Positions 1-7,301 of a stretch of DNA of 33,044 nt are shown here, in pieces. The notes beneath the pieces are model-generated. The model was not told the origin of the DNA. It saw only the letters and a list, made by a program, of their open reading frames with translations, and made no database searches. Position 1 is the first letter of the stretch. Every line of letters begins with the position of its first letter. Both the position numbers and the translations under genes were made by a program. Origin of the DNA: Nostoc sp. RI_552 (lineage in GTDB: Bacteria; Cyanobacteriota; Cyanobacteriia; Cyanobacteriales; Nostocaceae); NCBI GenBank assembly GCA_016124525.1, contig WGNO01000045.1, positions 1-33,044 of the forward strand, given 5' to 3'.

Positions 1-2
1 TA

Positions 3-131
3 CCGCGTGATTTTAATGGAGCCGTGGGGATTTTCCTCAAGGCAATGTGGGATACCACCTTCACTGACTCAGTTGGTGATGTTGTACTGGATGTTCACGA
101 TATCTCAAATGTCGGAGAATGTCTCGGTTAA
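3..131 (+). pseudogene. tnpB: C-terminal remnant of an IS200/IS605-type TnpB
   Basis: Reading frame 3 is open from the window edge to a TAA at 129-131. It begins PRDFNGAVGIFLKAM, which resembles the last motif of TnpB nucleases (RD-x-NGA, containing the final catalytic Asp of the RuvC fold, followed by an ILLRAL-like helix). TnpB is the RNA-guided nuclease of IS200/IS605 elements. Only the last ~42 residues are visible because the gene enters from the left edge, so whether the upstream part is intact cannot be judged here. A right-end-like hairpin lies 250 bases downstream, which supports the call. An overlapping frame (7-246) encodes nothing recognisable and is probably a shadow. Confidence 0.6.
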
Positions 132-412
132 AAGTATCAGTAATCTACACCTTGACAATGATGGGTATACAGTTACATTTGCTAGTTGTAGTTCCCAGTC
201 AGGAATGGGTAAAATCCACGCATACACTAGACAAATCCTAATTTAATAGGACTTACGCAGCTGGTACAGCCTATGGCTAAATTAAAGTAAATTTAAAAAA
301 CAATGCTGTTAAACTTCCTGGAATTAGATGGGAGAATTTAGACGGTGCCGTGAAGTTCCCACAGATACCACAACCAAGAATCCCCCGGCTTCTAGCTTTG
401 GGGGGTGTCAAA
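3..412 (+). mobile_element. IS200/IS605-family 3' end with right-end/omega-RNA-like hairpin
   Basis: Downstream of the TnpB tail the sequence ends in a hairpin, CCCCC (382-386) pairing with GGGGG (401-405), followed by GTGTCAA at 406-412. This hairpin-plus-GTGTCAA ending is what I know from the right ends of cyanobacterial IS605-like elements, where the 3' part of the TnpB guide RNA also lies. The distance from the tnpB stop to the hairpin (about 250 bases) is longer than in a compact element. It includes TAGGACTTACGCA at 247-259, a motif often seen at ends of small dispersed repeats in Nostocales, so a nested insertion is possible. The exact ends are uncertain. Confidence 0.5.
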
Positions 413-492
413 TGCCCCAAGGGGTCTAATTTAAGTGGACTCGTTGAACCAAAAATATCGGCAGCTTTAGCCCGGAGAGCGGGTCAATGGTC

Positions 493-2013
493 TTAATCTA
501 GTTCTAAATCGCTGGCTTCTAAGATTTGGTGTGGGATGGCAGCAATAATTGCATCTATTACTTTAGAGACCGGCAATATCTCAATGTTATAATCTGGGTA
601 TTTCTGTCCTTTGGGAACAATTGCTCTTTTAAATCCCAGTTTGGCTGCTTCTTTTAATCGCAGTTCCATTTGAGAAACTGAGCGCACTTGTCCACCCAAG
701 CCCACTTCACCAATTAAAACTGTACCGGGATCAACTGTTCTATCCCGGAAACTGGCAACAATGGCGATGGCAATTCCTAAATCCACAGCTGGTTCTGCTA
801 CATTCAACCCACCAGCGGAGGCAACGTAGGAGTCTAGTTTTGACATGGGAATTCCCACGCGTTTTTCTAGGACGGCGAGAATTTGCACTAGGCGGTTGTA
901 GTCTATCCCAGTACCAGCACGCCGGGGGGAAGGGTAACTGGTGGGACTGACTAAAGCTTGTAATTCCACAACGATAGGACGAGTACCTTCGCAAGCCACG
1001 ACAATTGCTGTTCCCGGGGCAGGATCGTCACGGTTACCTAAAAATAGCTCTGAAGGATTGGACACCTCTTGCAGTCCATGTTCGATCATTTCAAAGATGC
1101 CAATTTCGTGAGTAGCCCCAAAACGATTTTTTACTGTTCTTAATAACCGATGGGAGGCAAAACGATCACCTTCAAAATACAATACTGTGTCTACTAAGTG
1201 TTCTAAAACTTTCGGTCCTGCGATCGCTCCTTCTTTGGTAACGTGTCCCACAATTAACATGGTGATATCTTCATGCTTTGCCACTTTCATCAGCGCTGCG
1301 GTACATTCCCTAACTTGTGCTACTGAACCTGGTGCGGAGGTCAGTGCAGGAAAGAATACTGTTTGAATACTATCAATTACTGCTAGATTGGGTCTGAGGG
1401 AATCTATTTCGCGTAAAATCTCTTCTAAATCTGTTTCTGGTAATACATACAAATCTGCATTCTTACTTTCTTCCTTTTCTGCTGTAATGCTGTCATTTTC
1501 ATCATCTTCATCTTCCCTTTGCATGGGTAGTTCAGGTGTTTTTGATACTCCCAAGCGAGAAGCTCGTAATTTGACCTGTTGTCCTGATTCTTCCCCAGTG
1601 ACGTAGAGAATGCGGTATTTCTGCGCCAGTTGATTCGATACTTGTAGTAGTAAAGTAGATTTACCAATTCCTGGATCACCGCCAATTAGAACCATTGAAC
1701 CGGGAACAATTCCACCTCCGAGGACCCGATCTAGTTCCGAGTAACCAGATTCCCAACGGGCAATTTGGCGATCGCTGATTTGATCAAATGTCAGGGAAGC
1801 TCGCGCTTTTGCTGGTTTAGCAGGAGATTTGCCGTTACTCTGATTTGTTTGCCAATTGCTAATCCCTCCGCGAGAAGGTATATCTACTAATGATTGGATA
1901 GAAATCTGCTCTTCTAAAGAATTGTAAGTACCGCAGGCGGGACATTTGCCAAACCATTGAGAAGATTCTGTTCCACATTCGTTACAAATGAAAGAGGTTT
2001 TGGGCTTTGCCAT
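493..2013 (-). CDS. radA: DNA repair protein RadA (Sms)
   Basis: RadA is a RecA-like, DnaB-type ATPase that processes branched recombination intermediates in the cytoplasm. The 506-residue product has the full family layout: an N-terminal C4 zinc finger (Cys10, 13, 24, 27), Walker A GGDPGIGKST at about 111-120, Walker B around 210-218 (LAVIDSIQT), the RadA signature KNRFG at 295-299 and a C-terminal Lon-like domain. An acidic, low-complexity insertion lies at about 160-186, between the Walker A domain and Walker B. It lengthens the protein beyond the ~455-460 residues usual for the family. The gene is divergent from rpaB, with a 160-170-base shared promoter region. No strong ribosome binding site precedes the ATG. 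Confidence 0.97.
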   Translation of the reverse strand: MAKPKTSFICNECGTESSQWFGKCPACGTYNSLEEQISIQSLVDIPSRGGISNWQTNQSNGKSPAKPAKARASLTFDQISDRQIARWESGYSELDRVLGGGIVPGSMVLIGGDPGIGKSTLLLQVSNQLAQKYRILYVTGEESGQQVKLRASRLGVSKTPELPMQREDEDDENDSITAEKEESKNADLYVLPETDLEEILREIDSLRPNLAVIDSIQTVFFPALTSAPGSVAQVRECTAALMKVAKHEDITMLIVGHVTKEGAIAGPKVLEHLVDTVLYFEGDRFASHRLLRTVKNRFGATHEIGIFEMIEHGLQEVSNPSELFLGNRDDPAPGTAIVVACEGTRPIVVELQALVSPTSYPSPRRAGTGIDYNRLVQILAVLEKRVGIPMSKLDSYVASAGGLNVAEPAVDLGIAIAIVASFRDRTVDPGTVLIGEVGLGGQVRSVSQMELRLKEAAKLGFKRAIVPKGQKYPDYNIEILPVSKVIDAIIAAIPHQILEASDLELD

Positions 2014-2184
2014 TCTGAAAATTTAGTCAATAATCTTAATATTTACTTAATTTTTTAAGTTACCTGAGAATCAAAATATAGTGGGACATACAGCTGTTTC
2101 TCAATCGATTGATCGAATGATATCTTAATATTATGGTATTAAAAATTCATCATGATAAATTTTAGTTAGGGAGCGTTGAAAGAC

Positions 2185-2913
2185 TTGGAAAGCCATAAAG
2201 AAAAAATCCTGGTGGTAGACGACGAAGCCAGCATTCGCCGGATTTTGGAAACGCGCCTTTCCATGATTGGCTACGATGTAGTAACGGCTGGAGACGGGGA
2301 AGAAGCTTTAGATACTTTTCGCAAAGCTGAACCTGACCTGGTAGTGTTAGATGTAATGATGCCAAAACTTGATGGCTATGGTGTATGTCAAGAATTGCGT
2401 AAGGAATCTGATGTCCCGATTATTATGCTAACAGCCTTGGGGGACGTTGCTGATCGTATCACTGGTTTAGAATTAGGTGCTGATGACTATGTAGTCAAAC
2501 CATTTTCCCCCAAAGAGTTAGAAGCAAGGATTCGCTCAGTCTTGCGAAGAGTAGACAAAACTGGAGCTTCGGGTATTCCTAGCTCTGGAGTGATTCATGT
2601 CGGTAACATTAAAATAGATACCAATAAACGGCAAGTTTACAAAGGCGATGAGCGTATTCGCTTGACAGGGATGGAGTTTAGCCTTCTAGAGTTGCTGGTG
2701 AGCCGCTCTGGAGAAGCATTTTCACGTTCAGAAATTTTGCAAGAAGTGTGGGGTTACACACCAGAACGTCATGTGGATACTCGTGTGGTAGACGTGCATA
2801 TTTCTCGTTTGCGGGCCAAATTAGAAGATGACCCTAGCAACCCAGAGTTAATTCTCACAGCCAGAGGTACTGGTTATTTGTTTCAGAGGATAATTGAACC
2901 CGGTGAGGAATAA
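2185..2913 (+). CDS. rpaB: OmpR-family response regulator RpaB (Ycf27)
   Basis: RpaB is the essential cyanobacterial transcription factor that responds to high light and redox state through the kinase Hik33/NblS and binds HLR1 sites at photosynthesis and stress genes. The receiver domain (about 1-120) has the acidic pair Asp12/Asp13, phospho-acceptor Asp56, Thr83 and Lys105. A winged-helix Trans_reg_C domain follows (about 135-235). The near-invariant LTALGDVADRITGLELGADD stretch fits RpaB rather than RpaA. Two in-frame TTG starts are possible, at 2176 and 2185. I chose 2185 because AGGGAG at 2168-2173 is then 11 bases away (only 2 from 2176) and the 242-residue length fits the family. No ATG start exists here. 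Confidence 0.93.
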   Translation: MESHKEKILVVDDEASIRRILETRLSMIGYDVVTAGDGEEALDTFRKAEPDLVVLDVMMPKLDGYGVCQELRKESDVPIIMLTALGDVADRITGLELGADDYVVKPFSPKELEARIRSVLRRVDKTGASGIPSSGVIHVGNIKIDTNKRQVYKGDERIRLTGMEFSLLELLVSRSGEAFSRSEILQEVWGYTPERHVDTRVVDVHISRLRAKLEDDPSNPELILTARGTGYLFQRIIEPGEE

Positions 2914-2945
2914 AAAAATAGGGAACAGGGGGAGAAGAAATTTTC

Positions 2946-2973
2946 TAATGACTAATGACTAACTGCTAATGGC
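2946..2973 (+). repeat. Tandem heptamer repeat (TAATGAC-type) overlapping the ccbB start
   Basis: Four heptamers in phase: TAATGAC, TAATGAC, TAACTGC, TAATGGC. This is a short tandemly repeated sequence of the kind widespread in Nostocales. The ATG of the following gene (2969-2971) lies inside the fourth unit. Confidence 0.75.
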
Positions 2974-3610
2974 TAAATCTGATCCCAATGTAATTATACG
3001 GCGTTTACCCTTAGCTGTTGGTGGGTTAGGCGCTACTCTTTTATTAATTAACCGTTTGCTGACTCCAGAATTAACGGAGTCACAAGCGCGTGGGGATGTA
3101 TTAGGCGTCATTTTGAGTGCAGTGTTAATTTTAACGGGTTTAATTTGGCAGCAAGTACAACCGCGATCACCCGATACTGTAGAGCTGATTGGGAAAGAAG
3201 GTTTTGAACTAGCAGCAGATTTACCAGACACTGTAAAAACAGAATTAGCTTGGGCATCCCATTTATTATTGACTAACACGGTAACAAGATCGCTGATTGT
3301 ACTTTATCAAGGTCAAACCTTACTGCGTCGGGGTATTCTGGGTGCTAAATCGGAAGTAGTACCAGGGCCCATCTTAAAACGAGTCTTGGAAACACAAAGG
3401 CCGATTTATTTAGTTGCTTTAAAGGTGTATCCAGGAAGAATTGAATTTGATTATTTACCGGAAAATACCCAAGGTGTAATTTGTCAACCGATTGGTGATC
3501 ATGGTGTTTTAATTTTAGGAGCTAATGCGCCCCGCAGTTACACCAAACAAGATGAAAATTGGATTGCTGGAATTGCTGATAAATTAGCAGTGACACTTAA
3601 AGAACTCTGA
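2969..3610 (+). CDS. ccbB: Cofactor assembly of complex C subunit B (CCB2/CCB4 family)
   Basis: In chloroplasts and cyanobacteria the CCB proteins attach heme c(i) covalently to cytochrome b6 of the b6f complex. This 213-residue protein resembles the CCB2/CCB4 (DUF2930) family. It has two N-terminal hydrophobic segments (about 11-30 and 44-62) that would anchor it in the thylakoid membrane, then a soluble domain with a PDTVELIGKEGFEL stretch typical of the family. It follows rpaB by 55 bases on the same strand and may share its transcript. The start codon lies within a heptamer repeat. Function is inferred from family resemblance; no catalytic residues are recognisable. Confidence 0.8.
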   Translation: MAKSDPNVIIRRLPLAVGGLGATLLLINRLLTPELTESQARGDVLGVILSAVLILTGLIWQQVQPRSPDTVELIGKEGFELAADLPDTVKTELAWASHLLLTNTVTRSLIVLYQGQTLLRRGILGAKSEVVPGPILKRVLETQRPIYLVALKVYPGRIEFDYLPENTQGVICQPIGDHGVLILGANAPRSYTKQDENWIAGIADKLAVTLKEL

Positions 3611-3785
3611 GTAAAAGTCAATCTCAGGAGTTTAATGTAGTCCCTCCTTTGCGCCAATTCCAGTCCGGGATATTCCCCGATGGGTACAAGAAAGCCAAAA
3701 AATTCAGTAACTAAGAGCAAAGCTTACTTTTTGCACTTGGGTAAAACAGCAAATCTCTGAAGGTCATTAAACATTATTAAAAATT

Positions 3786-4304
3786 ATGCAAGTTATTTAT
3801 TGGCTAGTAATAATGATTATGGTGGTGGGAATCATTGGTTCAGTGGTTCCCGGTGTTCCTGGTAGCAGCTTGATTTTAACTTCTATTATTATTTGGGGAT
3901 TGATTAGCAGTTCTTTTGCTGCAATTAAAATATCGCTGATTGTCACAGTTGTAGTTTTACTTCTGAGTATTGCGGTAGATTTTTTAGCTAGCTACTTAGG
4001 TGCACAAAAAGCAGGTGCTAGTAAGTGGGGACAGATAGGCGCAATGGTGGGCTTATTACTGGGATTTTTTGGTTTATTACCGACTTTACCCTTTGGAGGA
4101 CCCTTGTTAGGAATTTTATTAGGACCTTTGCTAGGAGCAATTGTCGGTGAATTTATTTATCGCCGTCAATTATGGTTAGCAATTAAAGCGGGTGTGGGAA
4201 TTATAGTAGGTTCACTGATTGGAAATTTAATTCAAGGCTTGTTGGCCATAGCCGCAGTGGTAGTTTTTGTACTGACAACTTGGCCTCAAGTTTATGGAGC
4301 TTAA
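3786..4304 (+). CDS. DUF456 family integral membrane protein
   Basis: This 172-residue protein is almost wholly hydrophobic. It has four to five predicted membrane segments, beginning at residue 3 and continuing through a Gly-rich core (GLLPTLPFGGPLLGILLGPLLG is the central part) to a C-terminal helix. The VVPGVPGS motif near the N-terminus and the glycine-zipper-like repeats are typical of DUF456. The molecular role of the family is unknown. It lies 175 bases after ccbB on the same strand. The gap has no obvious terminator, so the transcript relationship is open. Confidence 0.85.
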   Translation: MQVIYWLVIMIMVVGIIGSVVPGVPGSSLILTSIIIWGLISSSFAAIKISLIVTVVVLLLSIAVDFLASYLGAQKAGASKWGQIGAMVGLLLGFFGLLPTLPFGGPLLGILLGPLLGAIVGEFIYRRQLWLAIKAGVGIIVGSLIGNLIQGLLAIAAVVVFVLTTWPQVYGA

Positions 4305-4483
4305 GTACATCAACGTAAATCGCCCAAACCCACTTGGGGGAGGTTTAGACTTCTGTACTCATAGGGGAATGTCGTCAGTGTAAACACAATTCTTGATGAT
4401 GGTGGGCAAGATAAAACCATGGGAAAATTGAAGGAAATATCCAACATGATTCTGTTAATCTTGCCAGAAGTTGAATCACCTAC

Positions 4484-5146
4484 TCAAAGTGACGGCAAAG
4501 ATTGTTTAGCTTCATTTGCCACCGCTTCCACTTTATCATTACAGAGAGTTTCTAAAATCGATTTGGCCCCTGGACCACCTAAACGGGTCAGGGCTTGAAC
4601 GACTCTATAGCGAATTTGCCAATCAGAGTTGCTAGCAAAAGGCGCCAAGACGGGAATGGCTTCAATATTTCCCAACTCACCTAAAGAACTAATGGCGGCT
4701 GTTTGAATTAATTCATTATCAGAAGAAAGTGCTTGTTTGAGTAGTTCAAAGGCTCGTGGATCACCTAACTCACCTAATGTAGCAATAACACTGAATTTTA
4801 CCAGCCATTCTGGAGTTGTGTTGTACAGTTGCTGTAAATCTTCAAAAGCATCGTGGAGCTTCAACGCGCCCAAACAATCAGCCGCTGCTGCTTGAACATC
4901 AGGTTCGGGGTCATTCAGCAGATTACGCAACACATCCAAAGATAACTGTAAATTTTGCGTCCCCAGAGTATCCATCTGACTTACTGCTGAGTATCGCACT
5001 CGCGAGTTACTATCACTCATAGCAATTTGAATCATTTCTAAAGCTGTTGCTGGCTCCAGGTCACGAGCTTGGTTTACTGCACGTAAGCGATCGCCCAAAT
5101 CTTGAGAACTTAGCATTTGCTTTACCGACTCAGGAGTAATACCCAT
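4484..5146 (-). CDS. nblB: HEAT-repeat protein, NblB-like (phycobilisome degradation)
   Basis: The 220 residues form about five to six HEAT-like or PBS-lyase-type repeats, with recurring patterns such as VRYSAVSQM, VQAAAADCLGAL, IQTAAISSLGELG and IRYRVVQALTRLGG. The length and the opening MGITPESVKQMLSSQDLGDRLRAV match NblB, a protein needed for phycobilisome breakdown during nutrient starvation and related to phycobilin lyases of the CpcE/F type. A good ribosome binding site (TAGGAAAAATTAA) precedes the ATG. HEAT proteins are easy to confuse, so another bilin-lyase-like HEAT protein remains possible. No phycobilisome genes are adjacent to support the assignment. Confidence 0.75.
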   Translation of the reverse strand: MGITPESVKQMLSSQDLGDRLRAVNQARDLEPATALEMIQIAMSDSNSRVRYSAVSQMDTLGTQNLQLSLDVLRNLLNDPEPDVQAAAADCLGALKLHDAFEDLQQLYNTTPEWLVKFSVIATLGELGDPRAFELLKQALSSDNELIQTAAISSLGELGNIEAIPVLAPFASNSDWQIRYRVVQALTRLGGPGAKSILETLCNDKVEAVANEAKQSLPSL

Positions 5147-5182
5147 TTAATTTTTCCTAATTTTCCAAATTATTAAACTAAG

Positions 5183-5246
5183 CCGATCAGTCACCCAACC
5201 GAATCGTCTTCAAAACCGTGGGTGAGACTTTGGCCTCATACGGCTC
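5183..5246 (-). ncRNA. Group II intron domains V and VI (3' end relic)
   Basis: On the minus strand a 34-base segment (5246 to 5213) begins GAGCCGTATGAG and ends CTCACCCACGGTTTT. It folds as group II domain V: GAGCCG pairs with CGGTTT, TGAG with CTCA, and the terminal loop contains AAAG. Four bases of spacer and more lead to a second hairpin (5202 to 5183), TCGGTTGG-GTGA-CTGATCGG, with a GNRA-type loop in the position expected for domain VI. The HNH reading frame runs through domain V, as is common in this class of cyanobacterial introns. The intron 3' boundary should lie shortly after 5183 (minus direction) but cannot be fixed. Confidence 0.7.
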
Positions 5247-5460
5247 CTCAATGATATGGTTCTTATCATGAATACCTGTTAGACTTCGATCATTGGCAGT
5301 CTTTTGGTCATGGCAATGTCTATGTAATAGTTGTAAGTTATTATATTCATCCTTTCCTCCTTTTGAGAGTGGGATGATATGGTGTACTTCCATTGCATTG
5401 CCATCCCCAAGGTAATGCCCACAGTGGGGACATTTACCCTTCTACCTTTTGAGTAATGTC
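5187..5460 (-). pseudogene. Group II intron maturase C-terminal HNH fragment
   Basis: The minus strand encodes KCPHCGHYLGDG, an HNH core (EVHHIIPLSKGG, then LLHRHCHD) and a tail IIEEPYEAKVSPTVLKT. This is the C-terminal HNH endonuclease segment of cyanobacterial group II intron reverse transcriptase/maturases. A TAG stop interrupts the frame just before the first Cys pair (LKR-stop-KGKCPHC), and the reverse transcriptase and maturase domains are absent. It is therefore a 5'-truncated relic. The last ATG-initiated piece (5187-5393) would encode 68 residues but is unlikely to be an independent gene. It sits between nblB and a CBS gene. Confidence 0.8.
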
Positions 5461-5472
5461 GATATTCTTTTA

Positions 5473-5489
5473 AATGACTAATGACTAAT
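5473..5489. repeat. Short tandem heptamer repeat (AATGACT)
   Basis: Two exact copies of AATGACT plus a partial third (AAT) lie immediately downstream of the stop codon of the CBS-domain gene (5491-5493, minus strand). The unit is the same as at 2946-2973. Confidence 0.65.
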
Positions 5490-5490
5490 A

Positions 5491-5949
5491 TTAACTAGCT
5501 GCCATAGCCCGAACAATATCACCACGGGTAAGGATACCAACTACCCGACCCCAGCTGTCAATTACAGGTAAGCGGTGAACATTACGCTCCTGCATCAGGT
5601 GCGCTGCTTCCTTTACAGTTTTGTCTGGAGAAATACTAATAGGATTTGCGCTCATCACTTCCCCAACGGTTTGTCCCAAGACCTTGTGTAATTCCCGTTC
5701 GTAAGTAGCAGGATTTTGTAAATAGATGACGCTATCGAGAAACATAATGTACGCCGGAGGAGTCACACCAGTTTCTTGCCACATTAAATCTGTTTCGGAA
5801 ATAATTCCCACCAATTTACCAACATCATCTACAACAGGTATGCCACTGATGCGTTTTTCTGCCAGAATTTGGATAGCTTCTCGTAGTGGAGTTTCTCTTT
5901 GCACCACAATTGGGTCACAGGTCATCACATCGGTAACTGTTTTAGGCAT
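5491..5949 (-). CDS. Two-CBS-domain protein
   Basis: A 152-residue protein made of a CBS pair: the first at about 6-65 (DVMTCDPIVV to GIISETDLM), the second at about 95-150 (VMSANPISIS to GILTRGDIVRAM). CBS pairs bind adenine nucleotides and act as energy or redox sensors. Stand-alone cyanobacterial and plant versions (CBSX type) can modulate thioredoxin-linked enzymes, but the partner here is unknown. I chose the ATG at 5949 because AAGGTG lies about 12 bases upstream and homologues begin MPKTV. An in-frame TTG at 6009 would add 20 residues with no domain. Confidence 0.88.
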   Translation of the reverse strand: MPKTVTDVMTCDPIVVQRETPLREAIQILAEKRISGIPVVDDVGKLVGIISETDLMWQETGVTPPAYIMFLDSVIYLQNPATYERELHKVLGQTVGEVMSANPISISPDKTVKEAAHLMQERNVHRLPVIDSWGRVVGILTRGDIVRAMAAS

Positions 5950-6034
5950 TTGCTTGCTGACACCTTGATCAAATTCTCTGCAACCATTGTAGAAAATTGC
6001 AAGACTCAACCTGATTCAGTTAATAGATTGTTAC

Positions 6035-6062
6035 GGTCATTGGTCAATGGTCATTGGTCATT
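6035..6062. repeat. Tandem heptamer repeat (GGTCATT) overlapping the mutT stop
   Basis: Four heptamers in phase: GGTCATT, GGTCAAT, GGTCATT, GGTCATT. The minus-strand stop codon of the Nudix gene (6044-6046) lies in the second unit, and the protein's last residues (VMTNDH) are translated from the repeat. Confidence 0.75.
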
Positions 6063-6472
6063 ACTTCCTGCTTTAAAGCTGCAATAATTTGACTGTTGGC
6101 TTCAGGAAAAGTAAAATTTTCTAGGTCATTTAATTTTACCCAGCAAATTTCATCGCATTCTATGGTTTGAGGAATGCCTGTAATCAGACGACAGTGATGC
6201 ACAGTTAGGGTAACACACAAGTGACTGTAAGTGTGATCAATAGTGATCAAATGCCTTCCCACTTCAATTTCTATTCCGAGTTCTTCTTTAATTTCCCGTT
6301 TAATACATTCTTCGATAGTTTCACCATGCTCAATTTTGCCTCCAGGAAATTCCCACAGACCCCCCATTGTACCTTTTGGAAGACGGCGATCAATTAAAAT
6401 TTGTTCATCGTGGTTCCAAATCACAGCCACACCAATATTTTTGTGAGGTGGGAAACAACTAGTTGCAGTCAT
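6044..6472 (-). CDS. mutT: MutT-type Nudix hydrolase (8-oxo-dGTP diphosphatase)
   Basis: A 142-residue Nudix protein with the complete box GGKIEHGETIEECIKREIKEELGI at about 43-66 (G-x5-E-x7-REIKEELGI). It is preceded by GLWEFPGGK, the arrangement typical of MutT. MutT cleaves 8-oxo-dGTP to the monophosphate and so removes mutagenic oxidised nucleotides. The C-terminus is encoded by heptamer repeats, so the last 5-6 residues are probably not conserved. Substrate assignment rests on resemblance to the MutT subfamily; other oxidised nucleotides are possible. It is separated from the CBS gene by about 95 bases and may be co-transcribed with it. Confidence 0.9.
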   Translation of the reverse strand: MTATSCFPPHKNIGVAVIWNHDEQILIDRRLPKGTMGGLWEFPGGKIEHGETIEECIKREIKEELGIEIEVGRHLITIDHTYSHLCVTLTVHHCRLITGIPQTIECDEICWVKLNDLENFTFPEANSQIIAALKQEVMTNDH

Positions 6473-6554
6473 ATCAGTAAATTAATTAATAATTCCAGTT
6501 ATTCAAATTCCTAATTAATTCTACATAAAATGAAGATATTAACTGCCTATTATA

Positions 6555-6595
6555 CCAAAAATCGGCAGGGTAAATTTATTCACTGCCGATTTTGG
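6555..6595 (-). terminator. Intrinsic-type hairpin downstream of the DUF760 gene
   Basis: A strong inverted repeat: CCAAAA(A)ATCGGCAG at 6555-6568 pairs with CTGCCGATTTTGG at 6583-6595 around a 14-base loop. On the minus strand the descending arm carries GATTTTT. It lies 113 bases after the DUF760 stop and before mutT, so it probably ends that transcript. A second perfect 8-bp hairpin (TGGGTTTA/TAAACCCA, 6655-6674) lies between it and the stop. Confidence 0.65.
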
Positions 6596-6708
6596 AATTT
6601 ATTTTTAGGAAAGTAATGTTAGACTGCAAAAATGCTAGCTCAAGTTAAATTTAGTGGGTTTATGGATAAACCCAATATGTTGAATTTTTTAGCAACAATT
6701 GGTAATTG

Positions 6709-7056
6709 TTATTCGGTTTCGTTACTGTGATTACTTTCAGTTCCTTGCAAAACAGTTTCAAAATTCATTCTTTGTTCCGCATTACGTAAAAAATAACCAC
6801 TAATCATCGCAGAAGCCAGTAGCTGACCAAGACTTTCCCGGCTGGTGGTCACTGTGATGTCAAAGTGTTCTGAAGGTAGGTTACCTAATAATCCAATGAT
6901 ATTACGTTCCATCACCTGAAAAACTTCAGAAGAAGTAGGTTTGGATAGCTGTGTAACTGTTTCCGGACTCAGAGATTTAACGTATTGCCATAGCATGTTA
7001 GTGCTTTCTGACTCACCGTTAAAAAATTCTGAGACTTTATTGGATTTGTTACTCAT
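6709..7056 (-). CDS. DUF760 domain protein
   Basis: A 115-residue protein with the DUF760 core (about 22-100): LWQYVKSLSPETVTQLSKP, VMERNIIGLLGNLPSEHF, and SRESLGQLLASAMISGYFLRNAEQRM. The family is restricted to cyanobacteria and plastids. Its biochemical role in bacteria is not established, although the plant members are soluble plastid proteins. There is no signal peptide or membrane segment. A near-perfect Shine-Dalgarno sequence, AGGAGGT, lies 5 bases before the ATG, which suggests efficient translation. It is the next gene downstream of the sigma factor, 245 bases away. Confidence 0.88.
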   Translation of the reverse strand: MSNKSNKVSEFFNGESESTNMLWQYVKSLSPETVTQLSKPTSSEVFQVMERNIIGLLGNLPSEHFDITVTTSRESLGQLLASAMISGYFLRNAEQRMNFETVLQGTESNHSNETE

Positions 7057-7301
7057 TTTTTACCTCCTGTACTACCACCACTACCTGTGGTGTAGTGTTT
7101 GCAACTTAAATAGTAAATGTCTGTTGTTGACTGAATGGAAATGGCTATGAACTGTTCCTATCCACTAATGTAACAGTGTCATTCCCATTTTAAAGTCGGC
7201 GTAACCGTACCTAGGGTAGTGTATTTTCTCTTCCCCATGCAGTCTTCTTTTTCCATCAATAACCAACAGTTGTCGTCAAAAGAGATTCATTGCATTTTTA
7301 C

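Noticed and set aside
7..246. 79-codon plus-strand ORF at the left edge.
   Set aside because: It overlaps the TnpB tail in another frame, has a composition unlike a protein of the region, and no family is recognised.
2014..2175. HLR1 autoregulatory site upstream of rpaB.
   Set aside because: I could not find two properly spaced direct TTACA-type repeats by eye.
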